Shown here piece by piece: positions 56,014 to 64,000 of a stretch of DNA of 64,000 bases. The notes below the pieces were generated by a model. That model was not told the DNA's origin and made no database searches. It was given only the letters and a program-made list of their open reading frames with translations. Within the stretch, counting starts at the first letter, position 1, and every line of letters begins with the position of its first letter. A program made the translations under genes and the position numbers. The DNA is from Collybiopsis luxurians FD-317 M1 (taxonomy: Eukaryota; Basidiomycota; Agaricomycetes; Agaricales; Omphalotaceae). The stretch lies in assembly GCA_000827265.1 (NCBI GenBank), contig KN834766.1, forward strand, positions 243,061-307,060. The letters are read 5' to 3'.

Positions 56014-56100
56014 TGGCTACTTGGCCTAATGGTTATGTGGGTTGCTTAATAATTGTCATCTATGTAGTGACAGTTCTAGAGTTCAATTCCTTGAGCAGTA
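56014..56100 (+). other. tRNA-like relic (A box and B box)
   Basis: TGGCCTAATGG fits the RNA polymerase III A box and AGTTCAATTCC the B box (GGTTCGATTCC with CpG-type changes), about 55 bp apart. The stems do not pair well, so it is at best a decayed tRNA gene or the head of a tRNA-derived SINE. Confidence 0.3.
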
Positions 56101-56560
56101 ATTGGAATTACTTATCTTATGCTTCTTTTAATAGAAGTTACAGAACTTGGATTGGAACTGAAATGGTTGACAGGTGATGGCAACTTGTAAGAGCAAGTAT
56201 TTTGTAAATAATTTAAGACTTGTTATAATAATCCTAATTATACCATTTCAAGTGTGTTTCTGGCTACTCAAAAAAATAACTTTGAATTATCTTCACTGAT
56301 TACTTGCCTATGAGACATGTCATTTGACAGACTGTGTAATGCCCAAATGTATTTTGCTACTGTCCAGAGTTTTGAGCAATGTGAGAAGATGAGGACGAAG
56401 GCATGGTCCAGAAATGAATTGAGGTCAACTTGCATCTTTGTTGGATGATGTGATTCACTTGGCTCTCTTGTTGCAAGGACAAAAGAAGGCAAAAGAGTTT
56501 CAGTACCTGATCCTGATTGGCAATGAAGGACCTGCATTTCTTGTCAATATTCTATGATAA

Positions 56561-57297
56561 CAAGCAAGTTAAGGAGAACATGAAACTGCCTGTGCGGGAT
56601 CGCTTGGTTATCGGGTGACTGAATGTCGAGTATGACATATACAATATTGAACATGTCTTGTTATAGTAGTCCTGGGACAAAACAATGCCCCTATTGCTTC
56701 TTGCATCATACCAGGCATGTGAACATTGTATCATATGTATTTCCATGTACCTTATATCGCTTCTTGCTTTGTACCAGCTTACATCTACCCCGTGCTATAA
56801 ATATTTGAATAACTTTTGATAGCTTGAGTGCCAAACAGTGAAGTCTAACACATCCCCGTGAAATTCACATACCCTTAATGCATGGTATTCCGCAACTTGG
56901 CTACCTCTTCTCCTTCTTGTACTTAGTATTCGGTATCTTTTCAACTGGTACTGAAGTCATATTTACAAGTGCATCAACATTAGCAGTGGCTTTATCTCAA
57001 TCATATCAATGCAGTATCATCAACTTTTGGCAAGAGTCTGATAAGTACTTGAGTATGTCCCTCTGTGGCCAATGAATAGGCAGTTTCTGTGCAAATTTAC
57101 TCTAATATCAATGCATGAGTATAAAGTGCCGAACATGACTCCAGGAACAGCAATCATTGCAAGCCTAACCAATACTACTTATGCAATATATTCCAGTCAT
57201 TGAATCTGAGCTAAACATTTGCATTTAAGCGGCAGAGCATTGTGCAGGACTTTGAGCCCAAAAATTGAGCTTGAGTAATATAAGCTGTGCAATTATC
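56561..57297. other. Intergenic, normal CpG content returns
   Basis: CG-containing sequence reappears at about 56590. No gene was recognised before the 3' end of the next ARD-like gene. Confidence 0.45.
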
Positions 57298-58079
57298 TCA
57301 GACCTTCCCAATACTACGGAGATATGCCATTCGAATAGTGCATTTGTCAAGGTCTTTCTCCTCGATGACTCCAAGATTGGAAAGTCCACCCTGAGTATGC
57401 ATCCGTTCACAGTGCAGTTGGAAAGTAATGATAATCCAACTTACATTAATGAACCCAAGCCCTGCCATATTTGTTTTCTGGTCGCTGAAGGTAATCCGAA
57501 GCTTAGCTCCCGCAGGTATACGGTACATCTGAGTGGGACCCAATTCTAGGTGAATCCAGCTTTTTGAAGCAACATCTACCCACACACATCAGCAATGTGA
57601 ATACCACAATCCTGAACAACAAAACTACCTTCGACATCGAAATTGATATTGCCACTCTTCAGGAAAGCAGCTGCATCCATCGTAAAAGCAAATGTGCTAC
57701 AGAAGGTAGTGAAATTCAATACAAGACCAAAAAAGCTCATAATAGAGAGAGATGTACGTGGTTCCAGAGAACTGAAGCATTTGCACCAAAACCTCAGCAA
57801 TCTGAACCCAGCTCTTTAAAAAATACTTTGTGATATACTGAATGATAGTTTCACCTTTGGGGGATTATCCGCATTCTTTTTCAAGTCAAATAGGGTTACA
57901 GAGTCCTCTGTCAGAGAAATTCCCCAATCTTGTGCTAGTTTTCGTGCGGATTGTTCAGGGTCCGGGCTGCCACTCAATGACGCTGTCTTCCATCCGAGAG
58001 CGTCAAGTGTCTCGGCAGGTACAGGCCGAGACAGATCGATGGAGAAATCATTGCGAAGAATATGAGCACGAAGCGACAT
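57298..58079 (-). CDS. ARD-like cupin without metal ligands (subfamily II), intact, 190 aa
   Basis: Exons on the minus strand: 58079-57855, 57813-57758, 57696-57629, 57575-57445 and 57390-57298, with phases 0, 2, 1, 0 as in subfamily I. The N-terminus MSLRAHILRNDFSIDLSRPV corresponds to the ARD start, though the YYHD and LPHD motifs have worn away. GNINFDVED, WIHLELG, IPAGAKLRITFSD and AYLRSIGKV line up with ARD GSGYFDVRD, WIRI, LPAGIYHRFT and the C-terminal helix. The ligands are replaced: TFAFTMDAAAFL covers HxHxxxE, and leucine stands for the fourth histidine. Exon 2 starts at AGCTGG after a weak AAAG acceptor, the least certain border. A TTTTATAAAAGG box lies about 50 bp upstream. The role is unknown. 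Confidence 0.78.
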
Positions 58080-58374
58080 CTGAAATAGATGGGGATTGTT
58101 GCTTCAGGAATCACGTAATATGCCTCAGTCCTTTTATAAAAGTTTGTATGCGCACCGACAAGATGGACTCCAATGCTTGTCCAACTGGCGGTATATGTAC
58201 AGGGCCACCAGATCACAGAATGAAACCTTATTTGAAGATCGTGGGCAGAGAGTTTCCTCAAGAAGTAGACTCCAGAGTAGATAGAAGCAATGTTGAACTG
58301 CTGCTTCTGCTGGATGCAATTGCCAACAGCTGGGATCCAGAATCTCGGCCCAGGTAGCTCCAAGCGCCGCATTC

Positions 58375-58587
58375 TGACAAAGACCGTAAGGTACTACACA
58401 GTCCTTCTTATCCAAAGGGTATGTATCCCCACTGTTCTTGGACTAATCTTCGTGCGGCTTGTTCAGAGCCTTGACTCTCGTCGAAGGTGATTATCTTCAC
58501 TCCCAATGCGGAAAGCTCTTTGATAGTAACTGGACGAGACGAATCGACGGAGACATCACTCTGAAGTTTGTATGCTCGCAAGGCCAT
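58375..58587 (-). pseudogene. ARD-like exon 1 relic, subfamily II
   Basis: It starts MALRAYKLQSDVSVDSSRPVTIKELSALG and continues to LVQEQWGY. A 4-base insertion (CATA, at about 58420) then turns PLDKKD into IPFG-stop. After QNAA the sequence departs from the family and no further exons exist. Confidence 0.72.
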
Positions 58588-58674
58588 CTTGGATGGAGAT
58601 TGAGGATTATCCCGAGTTTCTTGTTAAGCTGTGCGGTATGTGGTGCCTTGTCCTGGGCATGAGGCAGATAGATA

Positions 58675-58703
58675 AATAGATCGACCGATAGATAGATAGA
58701 TAT
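58675..58703. repeat. GATA microsatellite
   Basis: Imperfect (GATA)n about 90 bp upstream of the start at 58587. Runs in the same place occur upstream of 61100 and 62845. Confidence 0.6.
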
Positions 58704-59069
58704 TACGCAGCAGTCCGGTAGCATTTGCAAAGGGTCCCTAGGTAAAATTCTCAATTAACATATCTTTAGTACTTATGAACCAGGTATACAGATATTGACA
58801 GCTTCCTGTAAGAAGCAATACGCCGTCTGAAGGTACACAAAATATCGTGTGCATACACGAGATAGGTATGGAAAGGGGACAACCAAGATGGGACATCACC
58901 CGGTAATTTGGGCTTCAAATAAGGTTGGCAGATGTTTGTCTTTACTCTCTCGTTGGTATTGAAATTCTGACAGCCTGAATGGAATGGCGTCGCATTACAC
59001 ATCGAACCTTGGGACAGCGTCGTTGAGTGCCATGAAACAGCGACGGAGTGACACAGAACGTGGGCACAA

Positions 59070-59242
59070 AAGGTAAGTGGTAACTCCCTACTCTTGGGCT
59101 AATTTTTGTGCGATTGTCCAAGATTCTGACCGCCACTAAAGGTAGCTATCTTTCATCCAAGGGCGTCGAGTGTCGAGAGAGATACTGGCCGAGCTGAATC
59201 GACAAGGGAGCCGCTGCGAAGAATGTCAGTACAAAGCGTCAT
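59070..59242 (-). pseudogene. ARD-like exon 1 relic, subfamily II
   Basis: MTLCTDILRSGSLVDSARPVSLSTLDALG is followed directly by TGA. The following DNA still matches exon 1 of the copy at 46319 (GGCAGTCAGGATCT, CAATCCGCACAAAA) but with several small deletions. The relic stops near 59070. Confidence 0.68.
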
Positions 59243-59864
59243 CTTGGGTAGATTATTCGTGAGTTCATTTTGAGTTGAAAGTTCTGTGGAATGCTTTAAT
59301 CTCAGGTTCTTTGAGAAGATGGCCCTCGGTACTTGTACAGCAAGTTGCAATTGTGAAATGAACCTTGCTTGGAAGCTTCTACACGCACTGACCGTGGCAA
59401 GATGGCCTCAGACTTTTAACAGCAAGTTGGGGATGTAAAGGGTCACCAGATCGTAGATTAAACCTTGCTTGAAAATCGCGGTTATAGATTTGTATGGATT
59501 TCCCTCGATGACTCTGAGTAAGTAGAAGCAAGTGCTGCTGGAAGTACAAAGCGATGGTCCGCGTAGAAATTCCGGCTCGACCTTGATCGCTTCTTACTCC
59601 GGGCTACTGAATGTAGCGTCGTCAGCCAATGAACATTATTTTCGTTGTTTTCCTCCACTGCCATGCGTAAAGTACATCGGGGTGAACCTTCACTGAACCT
59701 CTGAACATAAACTGAACCTGTAGACCAGTGAATTGATTTGAAAGAGGAAAATTATTTTGCTCGCGGGCCAGCCTCCCTGACAATAAGCAAGGTTGCAATG
59801 CTATCTTTAATTTACTTTAAAAGGCAACAAAGGAACCACGGCAACACTGTTTTTCCCAGGGATA

Positions 59865-60106
59865 CAGTGGACGCAGAAAAAGATATCGCTCCATATACGG
59901 AAGAGCCGTTCCCACCTGCGCTCCAGCCTCGTTTTGCGAACACAAACCGACTACCATAGGCTGTAAATGTCCTATAACTACCAATTAAAATTTACAATGG
60001 ACAAAAGCGTAAGAGTAGGCTTGGACAGGCCAAAAAAACCGAGCCAAAACCTCCCCATTTTGTGGGTTACCATATAAGGCAGTGACATTTCTCTCTGTGT
60101 CCACTG
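59865..60106. mobile_element. MITE, 242 bp, CAGTGGACGCAGA ends, TA target, empty site known
   Basis: The left end CAGTGGACGCAGA and right end TCTGTGTCCACTG are inverted repeats with one mismatch. TA flanks both sides (59863-59864 and 60107-60108). The neighbouring duplicate at about 61850 has CCAGGGATAGACCC with a single TA and no insert, which is the unoccupied site. This fits a Tc1/mariner-type non-autonomous element. Confidence 0.88.
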
Positions 60107-60307
60107 TAGATGGATTCCTTACAGAACCGAAAAAACTTCATGAATAATTCGAAGTGTGAAGTTATCGCGCAGTGAATTTAGGAGATAGCTTGTATTCGAA
60201 AGTTAACAAATCCCACCCATCACTATTGTTCTGTCGTGTTTTTTTTTTCTAGGTTAACCCCCAAGTAGTAATCACTCCGAACCTGAGTTATCTGAAATAT
60301 CCTTATC

Positions 60308-61100
60308 TCAAAACTTCCCGATACTGTTAAGATACGATTGACGAGCGGCATGATTGTCAAGGTCCTTTTCCGGAATGATCTCCAGACTGGATACCCCGTC
60401 CTGGATTGGAAATTGATTAATCCAAAGCCTGGAAGAGAACCTTCACATTGTCACTGACCTTGAAGAACAGAATCCCAGCGTGGTCCCTGTTCTGGTCAGT
60501 CAGAGCGGCCCGAATCTTGAGTCCTGCGGCCACGCGGTACAATTGTCTAGGACCAGGATGAATGCGGATCCACTTTTTTGACTTGATATCTACATGGTCC
60601 TGAGATATCATCGATGTTCCATAGTCTTTGATTTCCTTCAACGTACCTTCAACGTCCAAATAGATGGTACTGTAAGATACAATCCCAGTCAGATCGACTG
60701 AAAAAGCAAGTACTCTACAAACAGCAGCGATAGTTAGAGCTTTGTGAAGTTAGCACGTAAGAATATTGAGCCTACGGATTTTCGATCAGCTGAACTAGTT
60801 GAGCGACGAGGCCAGAAATCTGTCGGTGGGAATGTATATCAAGCATATTTGAGAGGAATAATATTTTACCTCTGGAGTGTTAGCCGCGTTCTGACGAAGA
60901 TCGAAAGGTACTACAGAGTCCTTCTTGTCCAAAGGGTATCCCCACTGTTCTTGTACTAATCTTTGTGCGGCTTGTTCAGAGTCTTGACTCTCGTCGAATG
61001 TGACTATCTTCACTCCCAACGCAGAAAGCTCTTCGATAGTAACTGGACGAGACGAATTGACAGAGACATCATTCTGAAGTTCGTATGCACGAAAGGTCAT
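60308..61100 (-). CDS. ARD-like cupin without metal ligands (subfamily II), intact, 188 aa
   Basis: Exons: 61100-60870, 60819-60776, 60714-60647, 60589-60459 and 60400-60308, with phases 0, 2, 1, 0. The start MTFRAYELQNDVSVNSSRPVTIEELSALG is followed by EQAAQRLVQEQWGYPLDKKDSVVPFDLRQ. Exon 2 gives SGLVAQLVQLIENP and exon 3 VLAFSVDLTGIVSYSTIYLDVE. Exon 4 gives KKWIRIHPG, VAAGLKIRAALTD, and exon 5 PEKDLDNHAARQSYLNSIGKF. The protein is collinear with ARD, but no His or Glu occupies the HxHxxxE region, and the PAG-loop histidine is not conserved. Introns and frame are intact. Its tandem copy at 62050 differs at many sites but keeps every splice site, which suggests continued function. A GATA microsatellite lies about 80 bp upstream. 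Confidence 0.8.
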
Positions 61101-61179
61101 CTTGAATGGGGACTGAGGGTTATCCCGAGTTTCTTTTTAAACTGTGCGGTACATGGTGCCTTGTCCCGGGCATGAGACA

Positions 61180-61212
61180 GATAGATAGATGAGACAGATA
61201 GATAGATAGATG
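61180..61212. repeat. GATA microsatellite
   Basis: GATA/GAGACA repeats about 80 bp upstream of the ARD-like start at 61100. Confidence 0.6.
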
Positions 61213-62049
61213 TATAGATTATACGCAGCAGTCCGGTAGCATTTGCAAAGGATCCCCAGGTAAAATTCTCAATTAACACATCTTTGGTACTCATGAACCA
61301 GGTATACTGATATTGACAGGTTCCTGCAAGAAGCAATGCGCCGTCTGGAGATTCGCAGAATATCGTGTGCATACACTGACCGTGACAAGATGGCCTCAGT
61401 CCTTTAACAGCAAGTTGAGGATGTAAAGGGCCACCAGATCGTAGATTAAACCTTGCTTGAAAATCGCGGGTATAGATTTGTATGGATTTCCCTCGATGAC
61501 TCTGAGTAAGTAGAAGCAAGTGCTGCTGGAAGTACAAAGCGATGGTCCGCGTAGAAATTCCGGCCCGACCTTGATTGCTTCTTACTCCGGGCTACTGAAT
61601 GTAGCGTCGTCAGCCAATGAACATTATTTTCGTTGTTTCCTCTGCTGTCATGCTGATAGTACATCTGGGTGAACCTTCACTAAACCTCTGAACCTAAACT
61701 GAACCTGTCGACCGGTGAATGGATTTGAAAGAGGAAAATTATTTTGCTTGCGGCCCAGCCTCTCTGACAATAAGCAAGGTTGCAACACCATCTTTAATTC
61801 ACTTTATAAGGTAACAAAGGAACCACGGCAACACTGTTTTTGCCAGGGATAGACCCTTACAGAACCGAAAAAATTTCATGGATAATTTGAAATGTGAAGT
61901 TATCACGCAGTGAATTTAGAAGATAGCTTGATTCGAAAGTTAACAAATTCCACACATTACTATTGTTCTGTAGTGTTTTTTTTTCTAGGTTAAACCCAAG
62001 TAGTAATCACTCCGAACCCGAGTTATCTGAAGGAATGGATATGCTTATC

Positions 62050-62845
62050 TCAAAACTTCCCGATATTGTTAAGATACACTTGACGAGCTGTATGATTATC
62101 AAGATCCTTTTCCGGAATGATCTCCAGACTGGATACCCCGTCCTGGATTGGGAATTGATTAATCCAAAGCCTGAAAGAGAACTTTCACATTGTCACTAAC
62201 CTTGAAGAACAGAGTTCCAAAGTGGTCCCTGTTCTGGTCAGCCAGGGGGATCCGAACCTTGGCTCCTGCTGCGATGCGGTACAATAGTCTGGCAGCAGGG
62301 TGAATGCGGATCCACTTTTTTGACTTGATATCTAAATGGTCCTGAGATATCATCGATGTTCCATAGTCTTTGATTTCCTTCAACGTACCTTCAACGTCGT
62401 AATACAAGGTACTGTCAGATACAATTCCAGTCAGATCAACTGAAAAAGCAAGGACTCTACAAACGGCGGCAATAGTTAGAGCTTTGTGAAGTTAGCATGT
62501 AAGAATATTGAGCCTACGGATTTTCGATCAGCTGAGCTAGTTGAGCGACGAGGCCAGAAATCTGTCGGTGGGAATGTATATCAAGCATATTTGAGAGGCA
62601 TAATATTTATATTTTACCTCTGGAGTGTTAGCCGCGTTCTGACGAAGATCGTAAGGTACTACACAGTCCTTCTTATCCAAAGGGTATCCCCATTCTTGGA
62701 GTAATTTTCGTGCGGCTTGTTCAGAGTCTTGACTCTCCTCGAAGGTGACTATCTTTATTCCCAACGCGGAAAGCTCTTCGATAGTAACTGGACGAGACGA
62801 ATCGACGGAGACATCATTCTGAAGTTCGTATGCACGAAAGGCCAT
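62050..62845 (-). CDS. ARD-like cupin without metal ligands (subfamily II), intact, 187 aa
   Basis: Exons: 62845-62618, 62561-62518, 62456-62389, 62331-62201 and 62142-62050. Exon lengths equal those of the tandem duplicate at 60308, apart from exon 1, which is one codon shorter. Landmarks are MAFRAYELQNDVSVDSSRPV, EQAARKLLQEWGYPLDKKD, STLYYDVED, KKWIRIHPA, AAGAKVRIPLAD and ARQVYLNNIGKF. The position of the fourth ARD metal ligand (histidine after PAGIY) is valine here, and the HxHxxxE segment reads LAFSVDLTGIV. No stop or frameshift is present. The substitutions between the two copies spare the WIR, YDV and AAG landmarks. Confidence 0.8.
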
Positions 62846-62921
62846 CTTGGATGGGGATTGAAGATGATTCCAAGTCTGTTTTTAAGTTGTACAGTACAAG
62901 GTGCCTTGTCCCGGGCATGAG

Positions 62922-62947
62922 GTAGATAGATGGATAGATAAATAGAT
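62922..62947. repeat. GATA microsatellite
   Basis: Imperfect (GATA)n about 80 bp upstream of the ARD-like start at 62845. Confidence 0.55.
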
Positions 62948-63060
62948 ATTACGCAGCAGTCCGGTAGCATTTGCAAAGGGCCCCAGGTAGGATTCTCGAC
63001 AAACGCTTCTTTAGTTCTCATGAGCCGGGTGCAGAGATATTACGAAGTTTCTGCAAGAAG

Positions 63061-63362
63061 CAACGCAACATCTGGAGGTGGTGAAATATCGTGTGCATCA
63101 ACAAGTTAGGCATGGAAAGGGGACAACCCAGATAGGGTATCCCGGTAGTTCGGCCTCAAAATGATGCTTGTCTCTGTATGTCGTCGTTCTTGGATTCTTC
63201 ACAACCAGCGTCGCTTTCCAAATTAAACCTTGGGACGGAGTTATCGAGATATGGTGAACTATGCGTACATTCTGAATTCAAAATTCTACCTAAAGGCGTT
63301 ACGATCCATTCCTAAGTAGCTGATTCGAAACTGAAGAATTTCAATGAACAACAAGCATCATT
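63061..63362. other. Intergenic
   Basis: It resembles 45250-45525 and 58800-59030 in places (GGCATGGAAAGGGGACAACC). No gene was seen. Confidence 0.45.
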
Positions 63363-64000
63363 TCAAATCTTTCCGACGCTGTGGAGGTACGCTCCTCGAA
63401 TGGTGAGGTTATCAAGAACTTTCTCCTCGACGACTCCAGCATTAGCAAGTCCTCCCTGAATATGTGGTCACTACATCGCAGCTAAGAAGCAAAACCGGCC
63501 CAACTTACCTTTATGAAGGCAAGTCCCGCCATATTGGTTGCCTGGTCGCTGAAGGTAAAGCGCAACTTAGCTCCCGCAGGTATATAGAAGATTTGGCCAG
63601 GACCCAATTCCATGCGAATCCAGTTCTTTGAAACAACATCTAAGTACCCGAACGCATTAGTATCATCAATGTCAATCCTAAGAGCTGAACATCTCTACCT
63701 TCGAGATCAAAATGAGTATTACCAGTCTTCAACAGTATAGCCCCATCAACTGTGGTGGCGAATGTTCTGCAGACCATAGTGATAATCAGCGGTAATACGG
63801 GAAGCTTCTGGATAGTAGAGAATAACATACACAGCTCCAGAGAACTGGAATATTTTCGCCAAAATCTGAGCAACCTGAGATGGGAGAGCTCCATGAGACA
63901 CCGAACGATACGGATCGAATGAATTTCCACCTTCGGAGGGTTATCTGCGCCTTTTTTCAAGTCTAAAGGCACTACAGAGTCTTCCTGAGTAAGAGGAATT
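63363..64000 (-). CDS. ARD-like cupin without metal ligands (subfamily II), 5' end outside the window
   Basis: The visible part is intact: exon 1 from the window edge to 63931 (LTQEDSVVPLDLKKGADNPPK), exon 2 63874-63831, exon 3 63766-63699, exon 4 63639-63509 and exon 5 63455-63363. Phases agree. It is closest to the disrupted copy at 45526. Here exon 2 ends CTGT with a proper GTATGT donor, which shows what the other copy has lost. Landmarks are TFATTVDGAILLKTGNTHFDLED, NWIRMELGPG, YIPAGAKLRFTFSDQATNMAG and EEKVLDNLTIRGAYL. The RFT after the PAG loop is the same as in true ARD (GIYHRFT), but the histidine before it is leucine. Confidence 0.78.

Larger units (their letters stand above)
46900..56560. 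other. CpG-depleted, gene-free block of old repeats
   Basis: Apart from a solo LTR at 51338-52032, this 9.6-kb stretch has almost no CG dinucleotide. I found none from 47801 to 49257 or from about 52033 to 54224, while flanking DNA has many. No open frame longer than about 110 codons occurs. The contents are non-autonomous transposons, degenerate direct repeats, a long inverted repeat and TTAGGG-like runs. The pattern is what long-term cytosine methylation and deamination leave behind. Confidence 0.8.
59380..61320 (-). repeat. Tandem duplicated block, copy 1
   Basis: This unit includes the ARD-like gene at 60308-61100 and its 3' flank. It matches 61370-63060, with identical words such as AAACCTTGCTTGAAAATCGCGG (59458 and 61447) and CAAAGCGATGGTCCGCGTAG. 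It differs by a 242-bp MITE present only here. Confidence 0.8.
61370..63060 (-). repeat. Tandem duplicated block, copy 2
   Basis: Second copy of the 59380-61320 block, without the MITE. It includes the ARD-like gene at 62050-62845. Confidence 0.8.

Noticed and set aside
1..64000. CRISPR arrays, bacterial operons, ribosomal RNA
   Set aside because: No spaced direct repeats of that type, and gene structure is clearly that of a fungal nuclear genome.

Overview
The window looks like nuclear DNA of a mushroom-type fungus (Basidiomycota, Agaricomycetes). The reasons are short GT-AG introns of about 50-60 nt in most genes, Agaricomycete-style F-box proteins with a coiled coil just before the F-box, NTF2-like/flavin monooxygenase fusions, a STAND/NLR-type helical N-terminus, and Ty3/Gypsy chromoviruses. 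I cannot name the species.

The main feature is a lineage-expanded family of small five-exon genes homologous to acireductone dioxygenase (ARD, a cupin of methionine salvage). I count 15 loci: six that read as intact, one cut by the window end with an intact visible part, and eight pseudogenes or relics. Subfamily I lies mostly on the + strand at 1.4-16 kb, with one stray relic at 44 kb. Subfamily II lies on the - strand at 44-64 kb. Every copy I could translate keeps the ARD fold landmarks (YYHD and LPHD at the N-terminus, GNxYxD, WIR, PAG) but lacks the His-His-Glu-His metal ligands, so these look like non-catalytic ARD paralogs with an unknown new role.

Layout: 0-1.4 kb, 3' end of a decayed chromovirus whose LTR lands inside an ARD-like gene. 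1.4-7.8 kb, ARD-like genes and relics in duplicated blocks. 8-10.6 kb, a gene with a STAND-type N-terminus and a triplicated exon. 11-12.3 kb, a medium-chain reductase. 12.4-14 kb, an F-box pseudogene. 15.3-16.1 kb, an ARD-like gene. 18.4-20.6 kb, a flavin monooxygenase (FMO) pseudogene. 20.9-27.2 kb, a complete Ty3/Gypsy element with matching LTRs and target duplication, carrying only TGA stops. 27.3-36 kb, F-box gene, AT-hook/coiled-coil gene, alpha/beta hydrolase, F-box gene. 36.4-43.8 kb, FMO, amidase, FMO, all intact. 43.8-46.3 kb, three ARD-like pseudogenes. 46.9-56.5 kb, a gene-poor block almost without CpG, full of non-autonomous transposons, a long inverted repeat and a later-inserted solo LTR. 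57.3-64 kb, subfamily II ARD-like genes in tandem, with a MITE whose empty site is preserved in the neighbouring duplicate.

Functionally, the intact catalytic genes (two FMOs, amidase, hydrolase, enoyl reductase-like MDR) would suit secondary or xenobiotic metabolism, but there is no backbone synthase here, so a gene cluster is only a possibility. The region behaves as a duplication-rich accessory segment: three F-box paralogs, three FMO paralogs and fifteen ARD-like copies at different stages of decay.
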